DNA of 64,000 bases from Tenacibaculum sp. 1_MG-2023 (GCF_030547425.1 NZ_JAUORH010000006.1:62001-126000); one strand, 5' to 3'; positions 19,348 to 28,031 are shown, counted from the first letter of the stretch. Numbers and translations are program-made. The notes: a model not told the origin generated them from the sequence alone.

Positions 19348-20261
19348 TATAACCTTACTTGCTTTATCAATCCTTCTGCTTCCATTTCTTTAAATATCTC
19401 TAGTTCTTTTTTTGACAGGCTGTTTTTAGTAAGTAATCCATCGGCTTTATCCCATAATTCTTTTGCTTCAGACGTAAGAGAAAAAGCTTCATCAGTATCT
19501 TTTTTCATGAGATAATTAAGTTCTGATGATTTACTAACTAATAATACTTCGTGATTTTTAATTAGGTGTGTAGGTTTCTCTTCTAACAATGGCACTATTT
19601 CTCGTTCTTCATTGTAGAGTAAAAAAGTATTACCTGTTGAAATTGAAAGTGCTTTTGTTTCATTTGGACTCATTTCAAAAGCTTCCATTTCCGTTTTCAT
19701 ACAACCTTCAGAGCTAATAAAACACCTCACTATTTTTACGGGTGTTTTCTCATTTGAATGATTGTAAACCATCGCTGTTTTTTCTTCTTTTATTACATTG
19801 ATTAGCGATACTTTTTCTACCCAAAAATGATCATCTACGTGAGTTTTAGAATATTTTATATTTCCATTATTATGCACCTCAGACACGAGAGTATATTTCC
19901 CTAAAGGGGCATTATCAGGAACGTTATATGTAAAATAATAATGGCGACCAGCTTGTATGTTGGTAAGAATTTCTACAAGTTTTTCACGTTTACAAGCTCC
20001 TTCTAAATACGCAGCCAACACTAAAAGCGGGGTGTTTTTGTTTAAATATTTTAATTTTTGTGGTACTACTTCCTTGTTTTCATTTTCTTCTGGAAAAGCA
20101 ACAACATGATTTTCAAAAAGCATTGTTACATTACCATTAGGGTCTTTTACTCCTATTTTTACCAATGGGCATAAATGTTTATCTTTTAAGTGTGCTGTAT
20201 TAAAATTCCAATGTATAGTAACAGTGGTACCTTGAATGGTTCTTTTGGGAAAAATGCTCAT
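19347..20261 (-). CDS. Unknown protein with beta-sandwich and PqqD-like tail
   Basis: A 304-residue soluble protein with no signal peptide, not confidently assigned to any family. Residues 1-160 read as beta-rich (VTIHWNF, VKIGVKDPNG, YYFTYNVPDNAPLGKYTLVSEV), like an Ig or cupredoxin-type sandwich. The last ~70 residues (235-304) resemble a PqqD or RiPP-recognition winged helix: FSLTSEAKELWDKADGLLT followed by ELEIFKEMEAEGLIK, close in pattern to the family's usual DG-x-x-T and GL(I/L) positions. There are few cysteines (31, 90, 180, 187). It starts two bases after the GRDP-like gene. If the tail is a true recognition element, this protein would bind the 35-residue peptide. Confidence 0.65.
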   Translation of the reverse strand: MSIFPKRTIQGTTVTIHWNFNTAHLKDKHLCPLVKIGVKDPNGNVTMLFENHVVAFPEENENKEVVPQKLKYLNKNTPLLVLAAYLEGACKREKLVEILTNIQAGRHYYFTYNVPDNAPLGKYTLVSEVHNNGNIKYSKTHVDDHFWVEKVSLINVIKEEKTAMVYNHSNEKTPVKIVRCFISSEGCMKTEMEAFEMSPNETKALSISTGNTFLLYNEEREIVPLLEEKPTHLIKNHEVLLVSKSSELNYLMKKDTDEAFSLTSEAKELWDKADGLLTKNSLSKKELEIFKEMEAEGLIKQVRL

Positions 20262-20263
20262 TC

Positions 20264-20746
20264 TTATTTTTTCAGTTTTTTAATATTTTCTTTGCTGTAT
20301 TTTTGAGGATATACTTTAAACCATTTTACAATGGTTTCTTCCCCAAAATAATCGTAGGTTGTAGACAACAAAAATTCCAATTTCTTGAGATACTCTTTTT
20401 TTGCTTCATCTGGTGCTATTCTCATAGCCTCTCTTCTTTCATCTTTTTCTTTTTTCGTTGCAGGAAGATGATGAAAATAAGGAGTGTTCAAATATTCTTT
20501 GCTAAACTTATGATAAAGAGGTGTAAACAATATAAGGTTATGCCACATTTCATCTATAATTAATAAATCATCTGGGATGAAAACTCCCGGAATTTGACTG
20601 ATATACAAAAACTTTAAAGTTTCCAACAAAATGTCTTCAGCTTCAGTTTCTGTAACATCATACATATCTAAAAATCTAGATATTACATTTTCGTCACTAA
20701 AAGTTAGAAGCCTATCTAATTGCTCTTCTGTAACTCTTTTTTCCAT
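20264..20746 (-). CDS. GRDP-like (glycine-rich-domain-protein-like) small protein
   Basis: A 160-residue soluble protein, mostly helical. The signature DEMWHNLILFTPLYHKF (residues 65-81) followed by FHHLP (91-95) matches the conserved D-x-M-W-H ... F-x-H-H-x-P pattern that I know from the GRDP/DUF1399-like family. The His and Asp residues could bind a metal. The function of the bacterial single-domain forms is not established. It is the first gene after the attenuator that follows the Cys-rich peptide gene and is coupled by a 2-base gap to the next gene, so it is a candidate processing or modifying protein. Confidence 0.7.
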   Translation of the reverse strand: MEKRVTEEQLDRLLTFSDENVISRFLDMYDVTETEAEDILLETLKFLYISQIPGVFIPDDLLIIDEMWHNLILFTPLYHKFSKEYLNTPYFHHLPATKKEKDERREAMRIAPDEAKKEYLKKLEFLLSTTYDYFGEETIVKWFKVYPQKYSKENIKKLKK

Positions 20747-20768
20747 ATACTTAACTGTTCTTACTTTT

Positions 20769-20798
20769 AAAAAAAGCGGTAGGATAAATTCCTACCGC
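20769..20798 (-). terminator. Hairpin attenuator between peptide gene and operon
   Basis: A perfect 9-base stem (GCGGTAGGA / TCCTACCGC, 5-base loop) followed on the minus strand by seven T. It starts 13 bases after the peptide stop and lies 22 bases before the next ATG. As no other promoter is obvious, it probably acts as a partial terminator, giving more transcript for the peptide than for the genes after it. Confidence 0.8.
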
Positions 20799-20811
20799 CA
20801 AAAATTTGGGA

Positions 20812-20919
20812 CTATAAAGTGTTAACACAGTGTCCACAATTACTACAATGTGTAGTTCCAGCTGCTTGCTTAGACTTATCAGCTAAAATTTCTGAGATCA
20901 TTGATTCTTTGGTTTTCAT
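20812..20919 (-). CDS. 35-residue Cys-rich peptide, candidate RiPP precursor
   Basis: Small ORF from an ATG at 20919 to a TAG at 20812. The first ~20 residues (MKTKESMISEILADKSKQAA) are charged and helical, like a leader. The last 13 are THCSNCGHCVNTL, with Cys25, Cys28 and Cys31 in a CxxCxxC array and His24 and His30 beside them. It has no signal peptide. It opens a tight operon with a GRDP-like protein, a PqqD-like protein, a TonB receptor and exporters, and is followed by an attenuator. These points fit a ribosomally made and modified peptide or metal-binding peptide. I cannot name a family. The alternative is an unmodified metal-binding micro-protein. Confidence 0.75.
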   Translation of the reverse strand: MKTKESMISEILADKSKQAAGTTHCSNCGHCVNTL

Positions 20920-21474
20920 AATTAAAAATTTTAAAGTTTTGCCTACTCTATTTTTATAAGGTTTTCAGCATCCCCTTTGTTGCAACTTCTTTAATATTAT
21001 GGTACATAAATCCAATAGAATTCCTAGGCTTTTCAAAATGAGACTTAGTCTTTTGAAAAACTAAAAGATTTCTGTAAAGATTCTTTTGAAATTTAAATTT
21101 TAGTAATAACCTATGCTCTAGTATATTTAGGCACTTTTCTCACTTCTTATATTATCTAATGTCTATAACTGTTGTAAAACCCTTAAAACATGTAAAGACA
21201 TTTAAGTTGCTGTAATATATTCCAGATAAGATAATCCTGCATCTAAATATACTACGAGCCAATCCTTTAAAACAATAAAGAAAATAGGTTATTAAAATAA
21301 AAACAAAGTAGTGGTAAGAGTTTTTAAACTTGTATTTTTCCTCTTAAAAAAACTGAGAAGTTACATTCCGTTTATCTTCTTCATCACAAGAATTATGTAA
21401 GCCAATATTCTATAATTGCTTAAATACTTGAATAAAAAACATTAATAAAAAGATTAAATGTGTAAATAAAACTC
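20920..21474. other. Intergenic region upstream of the peptide operon
   Basis: No coding region is supported in these 555 bases. The leftward promoter of the peptide operon should lie here, but I see no convincing TTG/TAnnTTTG pair. A perfect 12-base inverted repeat (TAGTATATTTAG at 21119-21130, CTAAATATACTA at 21243-21254) frames the middle. Confidence 0.55.
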
Positions 21475-21783
21475 TTACACTAAAGAAGGTGGTGGTCTAG
21501 AAAAAAGTTGCCCCGTAGTAATAGTTCCTGAAATAATAAAATTATAATCTTTAATTACTTCTCTTAAAACAACATATTCATTGTTTTCTACTGAAAAATC
21601 TAAAGTATCAGGAGTAACTAACGGAGTTAAATCACTTGCAACTGCATGATCACATATCGTACAATGTGATGTATGGTCTTTATCGTCTGTATGAGATAGC
21701 ACGTGCAACCCGCCTACTTTCATTGATAGAAACAGGACAAGAAATAAATATGCAATGCTATTTTTTAAACGATTACTTTCCAT
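21475..21783 (-). CDS. Small membrane-anchored His/Cys protein, paralogue 2
   Basis: A 102-residue paralogue of the protein at 9576: N-terminal hydrophobic segment (AYLFLVLFLSMKVGGLHV), metal-type motif HTDDKDHTSHCTICDH, variable middle, and C-terminal LFSRPPPSLV. I place the start at the ATG at 21783 (MESNRLK), which gives the same length as paralogue 1; a longer form from 21822 exists but has no counterpart there. It lies upstream of, and on the same strand as, the peptide operon. Conserved residues argue for metal binding outside the cytoplasm, and a sensor role is possible, but neither is shown. Confidence 0.7.
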   Translation of the reverse strand: MESNRLKNSIAYLFLVLFLSMKVGGLHVLSHTDDKDHTSHCTICDHAVASDLTPLVTPDTLDFSVENNEYVVLREVIKDYNFIISGTITTGQLFSRPPPSLV

Positions 21784-22077
21784 TTGGCAACGAATATAAT
21801 AAATTAAATTATAAAAACACATAAATATTACTTACTACTTAAAATTTTATTACAAACTCTTGTCGTTAAGCGAACTATATTTATAGAAATTTTTTTTAGT
21901 ATAAAAGCAACATCGTAGCTATAACAATTTAATTTACTGAAAACAAACCCACTACCCTCCCTCTTATTTTTTCGTTAATAAAAAGGATATAAAAACTATT
22001 TTTTCATACGTTGAATATAGTATTTTCGCACCCTTTCTTACAGAAAAAAATCATATTTCAAGGGTACGAGAATAACT

Positions 22078-25053
22078 ATGAACGACGAAAAAAACTGGTT
22101 ACAATATTATAAAAATAGCTTATCTGACAGTGAAAACTTAGCTATTGACATTAGTAAAATAAAAAACCTTTTTCATCAAAAATCATCCGATTTAAGCAAT
22201 GCACTTATTAGTTCTAAACAAGCTAATCAATTGTTAGATGTTGAAGAACGAAGAATTAATCGACTAAAAGGAATTACTAAAAAAGACAACCCTAAGTGGT
22301 ATAAAGTAGAAGAAACTAAAATATTAATTGCTCCTTTTCATTTAGTATATCAAACCGACAATACAAAATTTAAACAACGTACTATTCACCCATTTTGGAT
22401 TAGTGCTATTGTAAATCGTTCAGGGCAATTATCAGCTCCAAAAGATGGATTTCCTTTAATTGTTCGTAACTATCTAACTCCTATAGCAGATGTTAAGAAT
22501 GATTTTATCTTTTCTTCTATCGATACCGTTTTAGAAGCAAAAGAGTTAGCTTCTCCTGATTTTGAAAATAGCGAAGACCCCGTGCCTTGGGATGAATACT
22601 GGAACTATATTAACGAAGTATTTTCTGCCATAACTTTTAGCAACCTATATCGTTATCAAATAGAACGCTATACCACACAATATGAGCTTACTTATTTTGC
22701 TTTAAGTTCTAAAATTTCTACAGCAAAAAGTATTTTATTCCTGTACGAAAACCTACTTAAAAATACAGATGAATTACCTGTACTCTCTAAAATTATAAAC
22801 CCATATACTAGAAAACGACAAGAAGCCATTACCGATAACGGATTCTTAGTCTACAATCATTTGCATTTAGGGCAAATGTCAAATAAGTTCCCACTTTCGG
22901 TTAGTCAGCGAAAAACATTGTTATCGTATTTGGTAGCCGAAGAAAATGCAGTTACCGCTGTAAACGGACCTCCAGGAACTGGAAAAACTACGCTATTGCA
23001 AAGCCTGGTTGCTACCGAATTTGTAAAAGCTGCTATTAACGGGGAAGAAGCTCCTATAATTTTAGCCTGCTCAAACAACAACCAAGCAGTAACGAATATC
23101 ATTGATAGTTTTATCAATTCTGAAAGTACTATGGGAGAATTAGCCAATCGTTGGATTCCTGATTTTAACGGATATGCAACCTATCTCCCTTCCAGTTCAA
23201 AAAGTGAGAAAAAACTAGCCAATATCAATTACTTAAAAGGAAATTTATTTGGTCATGAAGGAACACTTTGTGATCTAGAAAATGAAAAATACATTTCAGA
23301 AGCAGAATATTACTTTTTAACAAACTATTGTCAGTATTTCAATACCCAAACAAATTCACTTGATGATGTTTGCAATCATCTACAAGAAGAAATTATTGAG
23401 ATTCAAAATATTTTGGCGGATGGTGTTGATTACTCTAGAAACTATATTAATGCTGTAAACTACATCAACAGCATACTCGTACACGAAGAAGAATTCATCG
23501 AAAAAAGTACATTTAAAATCTCCAAACTACAAGAATGGAGAACTGTTTTAAACGATTTAAAAACAGCTACAAAAGACACTGATTTTATTGATAAAGTAAA
23601 ACACTATTTTATTGATGAAGCTCAGTTTGAATCAAGAAATACTGAACATATTTTTAAGGCTAACGCTGAAACACTATTGGATGCTAAAAAAGCAGCAGTA
23701 TATATAAAAGAATGTACAAACAATGTAAATCTGCTATTGCAATCACATTTAAGCCTAAAAAATTGGAAGTACGAAAATAACATCAAAGGGTTTCCTTTTG
23801 TTTCAGAAGAACAAATGTGGGCGTATGAATATGAAAAAATCAAATCTAACGATGTAACTCAGCGTTTCTTTTATGATGAGTTAGATATTGATTTACGTCA
23901 TAAAGCATTCTTATTAGCAACCCATTATTGGGAAGCTCGCTGGTTACTAGAAACCAGAGAAATGTTAGAAGATAACACTGAAAAAGGGACAGGTGAATAT
24001 GCTATAAAAGCAAGATGGAAACGAAGAGCTATGCTTACTCCTTGCTTCGTAGCTACTTTTTATACAGCACCAAGTCACTTTTTATACAGTCAATTTCAAG
24101 GAGAAAACGAAAACGGAAAACCTATTTTTGAATATTTACCTTTATTCAACTTTTTAGATTTGTTAATTATTGATGAAGCAGGTCAAGTTACGCCAGAGGT
24201 AAGTATTCCTATATTTTCATTAACCCAAAAAGCCTTTGTAGTAGGTGATTTACAACAAATTGAACCTATTTGGTCTATTCCTAAAAAAATTGATCAAGGA
24301 AACTTAACAAGCCTTGATATTATTGAAAATCAAAATGATGCACATTTAGACGAATTAGGTTTTTTAGCTTCTAGCGGAAGTATTATGAAAATGGCTCAAA
24401 ATGCCTGCGAATTTGAAACTCCCCTACCTGCCAAAAAAGAACAAGGGTTGGTTTTATTAGAGCACAGACGATGTAATGATGAAATTATTAGTTTTTGTAA
24501 CGAATTAGCATATGATGGTATTTTAAAACCTATGAAAGGAAAAGCTAAAGAAAACCAAGCATTTCCATCAATGATGGCATATCATATAGAAGGAGTTAGT
24601 GAGCGTAAATACAACAGCCGTCAAAACATTAGCGAAGTAAAAGCTATTATTTCTTGGTTACAGCAAAATAAAGAAACTATCCAAGAAGCCTACAATGTAG
24701 ACGCTATTGAACCTGTTTTAGGAATTATTACGCCTTTTGCAAGTCAGAAAGGAGAATTATCAAAAGCCTTAACCGATGCTGGTTATAAAGTTAGTAACAT
24801 TAAACTAGGTACTGTACACGCATTACAAGGTGCAGAACGAAACATTATCTTGTTTAGTTCTGTATATTCTAATGACGATGAAGGAACTCTTTTCTTTGAA
24901 AGAGACAACAAACCTAACATGCTTAATGTAGCAGTATCCAGAGCTAAAGAAAGTTTTATTCTTTTTGGTGATACCCGAATATTTGATGAGACCAAAAACA
25001 CACCTTCAGGAATTTTAAAAAGACACCTGAATATTTATGAAATGGCAAACTAA
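22078..25053 (+). CDS. Superfamily 1 helicase (Upf1/AAA_11-AAA_12 type)
   Basis: A 991-residue ATP-dependent helicase or nucleic-acid translocase. Walker A is GPPGTGKTT at residues 297-305 and Walker B is LLIIDEAGQ with Asp699-Glu700; a ~390-residue insertion lies between them. The C-terminal AAA_12 region shows VGDLQQIEPI, LLEHRRC, LGTVHALQGAERNIILFSS and NVAVSRAKES. The N-terminal ~270 residues are not assigned. Relatives occur both as stand-alone genes and within defence loci; here no nuclease or partner gene adjoins it. It is monocistronic, with the TGTACAC array and a terminator after it. Confidence 0.85.
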   Translation: MNDEKNWLQYYKNSLSDSENLAIDISKIKNLFHQKSSDLSNALISSKQANQLLDVEERRINRLKGITKKDNPKWYKVEETKILIAPFHLVYQTDNTKFKQRTIHPFWISAIVNRSGQLSAPKDGFPLIVRNYLTPIADVKNDFIFSSIDTVLEAKELASPDFENSEDPVPWDEYWNYINEVFSAITFSNLYRYQIERYTTQYELTYFALSSKISTAKSILFLYENLLKNTDELPVLSKIINPYTRKRQEAITDNGFLVYNHLHLGQMSNKFPLSVSQRKTLLSYLVAEENAVTAVNGPPGTGKTTLLQSLVATEFVKAAINGEEAPIILACSNNNQAVTNIIDSFINSESTMGELANRWIPDFNGYATYLPSSSKSEKKLANINYLKGNLFGHEGTLCDLENEKYISEAEYYFLTNYCQYFNTQTNSLDDVCNHLQEEIIEIQNILADGVDYSRNYINAVNYINSILVHEEEFIEKSTFKISKLQEWRTVLNDLKTATKDTDFIDKVKHYFIDEAQFESRNTEHIFKANAETLLDAKKAAVYIKECTNNVNLLLQSHLSLKNWKYENNIKGFPFVSEEQMWAYEYEKIKSNDVTQRFFYDELDIDLRHKAFLLATHYWEARWLLETREMLEDNTEKGTGEYAIKARWKRRAMLTPCFVATFYTAPSHFLYSQFQGENENGKPIFEYLPLFNFLDLLIIDEAGQVTPEVSIPIFSLTQKAFVVGDLQQIEPIWSIPKKIDQGNLTSLDIIENQNDAHLDELGFLASSGSIMKMAQNACEFETPLPAKKEQGLVLLEHRRCNDEIISFCNELAYDGILKPMKGKAKENQAFPSMMAYHIEGVSERKYNSRQNISEVKAIISWLQQNKETIQEAYNVDAIEPVLGIITPFASQKGELSKALTDAGYKVSNIKLGTVHALQGAERNIILFSSVYSNDDEGTLFFERDNKPNMLNVAVSRAKESFILFGDTRIFDETKNTPSGILKRHLNIYEMAN

Positions 25054-25061
25054 TTACGCTC

Positions 25062-25189
25062 TTGTACACCAAAAAAAATTACAACTAAAAAAGTGTACAA
25101 CTGTTGTACACTAAAAAATTTGATAAAATAAAAAGTGTACAGTACTTGTACACCAAAAAAGTTAGCAATTAAAAAAGTGTACAAAAAGC
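25062..25189. repeat. Array of TGTACAC / GTGTACA inverted repeats
   Basis: Within 128 bases there are three copies of TTGTACAC and three of GTGTACA, alternating in orientation and joined by A-rich spacers (pattern TTGTACACCAAAAAA ... AAAAAAGTGTACAA). Successive pairs can fold into three hairpins. It lies directly after the helicase stop. Confidence 0.75.
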
Positions 25190-25273
25190 ACTTAACTTGC
25201 TATTAAACATTTTTAATAACATTTATAAAAATGTTAGTTTTATATTTTAGCAATTAAAAACCAATAAGTAGCA

Positions 25274-25309
25274 ACAAAAAAGGAACGATTAAATCGTTCC
25301 TTTTTTTAA
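25274..25309. terminator. Bidirectional terminator between helicase and rocD
   Basis: A long perfect palindrome, AAAAAAGGAACGATT / AATCGTTCCTTTTTT, with A and T runs on the two flanks. It lies between two convergent genes. Confidence 0.85.
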
Positions 25310-25326
25310 TATATAAAGCTGTAAAC

Positions 25327-26571
25327 TTATTTTTTAAACTCAGTAATTGTTTTCTTAATAATAGTAATACAGTCTTTTAATTGCTCTTCGTTCATTACTA
25401 ACGGTGGTGCAAATCGGATAATGTTTCCATGAGTTGGTTTTGCTAACAATCCGTTGTCACGTAATTTCATACAAATATCCCAAGCGGTTGAACTATCTTC
25501 AGTATCATTAATTACAACAGCGTTTAATAACCCCTTACCACGTACTAATCTTACTAACTCATTTTCTTTAGCAAACTCAGCCAACTCTTCTCTAAAAATT
25601 TTACCTAAACGCTCAGCATTTTCAGCTAACTTTTCATCTCTAACTACCTCTAAAGCTGCCATAGCTACCGCTGCCGCAACAGGGTTTCCTCCAAAAGTAG
25701 AACCGTGGTTACCAGGTTTAATAACATTCATAATATCATCGTTTGCTAATACTGCAGATACCGGATATGCTCCTCCACTTAAAGCCTTACCTAAAATTAA
25801 AATATCTGGTTGAACATCTTCATGGTTTACCGCTAATAACTTACCTGTACGTGCAATCCCTGTTTGTACTTCATCAGCTATAAATAATACATTATGCTTT
25901 TTACATAACGCTTTAGCTGCGGCTAAATATCCTTCAGAAGGCACATATACTCCGGCTTCTCCTTGAATAGGTTCAGCCATGAAGCCAGCAATATTATCGT
26001 TGTTTTCTAACGCCTCTTCTAAAGCCTGTAAATTATCATACTCAATTTTGATAAAACCATCAGTAAACGGTCCAAAATTCTTACGAGCTACAGGATCGTT
26101 TGAAAAAGAAATAATTGTAGTTGTTCTTCCGTGGAAATTATTCTTACAAACAATAATTTGTGCTTCGTTTTCATCAATTCCTTTTACTTCATACGCCCAT
26201 TTTCTACAAATTTTTAAAGCAGTTTCTACAGCTTCAGCACCCGTATTCATTGGTAATAATTTATCAAAACCAAAGTATTCAGTAGCAAATTTTTCGTACT
26301 TCCCTAACATATCGTTATAAAAAGCACGTGATGTTAATGTTAATATTTGCGCTTGATTTACCATTGCACCAACAATTTTTGGGTGACAATGCCCTTGATT
26401 TACTGCAGAATAAGCCGATAAAAAATCATAATATTTTTTCCCTTCAACATCCCATACATATACTCCTTCTCCTTTACTCAATACCACTGGTAATGGATGG
26501 TAGTTATGTGCTCCGTATTTGTTTTCTAAGTCAATCGCTTGTTGCGAAGTTAATTGGTCTAAAACAGCCAT
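25327..26571 (-). CDS. rocD: Ornithine--oxo-acid aminotransferase
   Basis: A 414-residue PLP enzyme of class III that converts ornithine and 2-oxoglutarate to glutamate 5-semialdehyde and glutamate, linking arginine and proline metabolism. The family opening [19 protein letters not shown] is present, as are the PLP-binding [15 protein letters not shown], the Asp of [10 protein letters not shown], and the Schiff-base Lys in [15 protein letters not shown]. Length is normal for RocD. The gene stands alone, with a terminator after it and an AT-rich leader of about 100 bases upstream. Confidence 0.93.
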   Translation of the reverse strand: MAVLDQLTSQQAIDLENKYGAHNYHPLPVVLSKGEGVYVWDVEGKKYYDFLSAYSAVNQGHCHPKIVGAMVNQAQILTLTSRAFYNDMLGKYEKFATEYFGFDKLLPMNTGAEAVETALKICRKWAYEVKGIDENEAQIIVCKNNFHGRTTTIISFSNDPVARKNFGPFTDGFIKIEYDNLQALEEALENNDNIAGFMAEPIQGEAGVYVPSEGYLAAAKALCKKHNVLFIADEVQTGIARTGKLLAVNHEDVQPDILILGKALSGGAYPVSAVLANDDIMNVIKPGNHGSTFGGNPVAAAVAMAALEVVRDEKLAENAERLGKIFREELAEFAKENELVRLVRGKGLLNAVVINDTEDSSTAWDICMKLRDNGLLAKPTHGNIIRFAPPLVMNEEQLKDCITIIKKTITEFKK

Positions 26572-26820
26572 TTTTCTTAATTTTTTAAAATTTATAAAAT
26601 AACCATTCCTTATCTACCTTTATCCTTTCGAAAAAGAAGTTTCGAAAATTCAGCGTGGGAAAGAAATCATCCCTAAGTACAAAATTATTAAATTTAAGTG
26701 ACTTTCTTAGATTTTGAAGTGTCTAAAAACACAAACAACATAACTTTTTTTATGGTTTGCAATAAAACCATAGTTAATCAGTTTTTTTTATCTTTAAAGA
26801 AATTAACTAAATATCATTTT

Positions 26821-27297
26821 ATGAAAAAAATCTTATTTTTATTACTGCTTTCAATAGTTGTAATCGGATGTAAATCTACATCTGTAACTAACACTAAACT
26901 TGACAACAAAACTGAACGAATGCTTAAAGGTAATTGGGCCATTACTGCTGTAAATTTCCCAGGTTCTAACTACTTAAAAGTAAACTCATTTAATTTAGAA
27001 GACTCTAACTGCTTTATTGGTAGTAACTGGAGTTTTGTTTCTAACAACAATAAAGGAGAAATGAGTTTAAACAATCCAAATACAGACTGTAAAAACTTTA
27101 GTTCTCCAATTACTTGGTATGTTAATAAAGATGGTAATTTTGTTTTAAAAATTATTAATAACCACAAAGCTAAAGAAGTAAACCAAGGATATATATTAAA
27201 TATAAAAAATGTTACTGAAACTAGCTTCGATTTAATAGACAAAGTAAACGTTGCTGGCCAAGTAAAAAACATTACCTATTCATTTCAAAGACAATAA
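26821..27297 (+). CDS. Lipocalin-like lipoprotein
   Basis: A 158-residue lipoprotein: signal peptide with lipobox VVIGCKS (Cys at about residue 18), then a beta-rich domain starting with LKGNWAITAVNFPG, the usual opening of lipocalin-like proteins of Bacteroidota. I start at the ATG at 26821 because the signal peptide begins there; a GTG 41 codons upstream would bury it. It is followed after 13 bases by the OmpA-family gene, and the two form a common flavobacterial pair. Ligand unknown. Confidence 0.82.
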   Translation: MKKILFLLLLSIVVIGCKSTSVTNTKLDNKTERMLKGNWAITAVNFPGSNYLKVNSFNLEDSNCFIGSNWSFVSNNNKGEMSLNNPNTDCKNFSSPITWYVNKDGNFVLKIINNHKAKEVNQGYILNIKNVTETSFDLIDKVNVAGQVKNITYSFQRQ

Positions 27298-27310
27298 TTA
27301 ATAAAACATT

Positions 27311-28006
27311 ATGAAAAAATCAATAATTTATAGTTTATCAATTTTATTTTTAGCTGGTACAATTTTTACTTCATGTAAATCTATACAAAATGCTAACAAC
27401 ACTCAAAAAGGTGCTGCTATTGGTACTGCTGCTGGAGCTGTTATTGGAGCCGTTATTGGTAACAATGTAGGAAGTAAAAACAACTCAGAACTTGGAGCTA
27501 TTTTAGGTGGTGTTGTAGGTGGTGTTGCCGGTGGTGTAATTGGTAATCAAATGGATAAACAAGCTCGTGAGATTGAAGAAGCTTTACCGGGTGCTGAAGT
27601 TGAAAGAGTTGGAGAAGGTATTAAACTTACTTTAGGTGAAAACGCCGTTCGTTTTGCTACTAACAAAGCTACTTTAACAACTACTGCTAAAGCTAACTTA
27701 GATAAATTAGTACCTGTTTTTAAAGATTATGGAGATACCAATATTGTAATTTATGGTTATACAGACAGTACTGGTAGAGTTGAATACAACCAAACGCTTT
27801 CAGAAAAAAGAGCTAACTCTGTAAGAAGCTACTTAGCTAGTAAAGGAGTAAACAACAGTCGTTTTGAAACTAAAGGACTTGGTGTTAAAGACCCTATAGC
27901 TACAAACGATACTGCTGAAGGAAGAAGTAAAAATAGACGTGTAGAGTTTGCGATTGTTGCAAACGAGCAAATGATAAAAGAAGCTAAACAAGAAGCGCGT
28001 CAATAA
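27311..28006 (+). CDS. OmpA family lipoprotein with glycine zipper
   Basis: A 231-residue lipoprotein. The signal peptide ends at the lipobox FTSCKS (about residue 21), a glycine-zipper segment covers about residues 35-85 (GAAIGTAAGAVIGAVIGNNVG), and an OmpA peptidoglycan-binding domain covers about 105-220 with IYGYTDSTGRVEYNQTLSEKRA and a closing KNRRVEF. It would anchor the outer membrane to the wall. It is cotranscribed with the lipocalin-like gene, and a terminator follows at 28032. Confidence 0.92.
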   Translation: MKKSIIYSLSILFLAGTIFTSCKSIQNANNTQKGAAIGTAAGAVIGAVIGNNVGSKNNSELGAILGGVVGGVAGGVIGNQMDKQAREIEEALPGAEVERVGEGIKLTLGENAVRFATNKATLTTTAKANLDKLVPVFKDYGDTNIVIYGYTDSTGRVEYNQTLSEKRANSVRSYLASKGVNNSRFETKGLGVKDPIATNDTAEGRSKNRRVEFAIVANEQMIKEAKQEARQ

Positions 28007-28031
28007 AAAATAACTTTTACAAACTACACCT

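Noticed and set aside
22905..23147. Minus-strand ORF inside the helicase gene
   Set aside because: Shadow of the helicase Walker A region; no family resemblance and no start context of its own.
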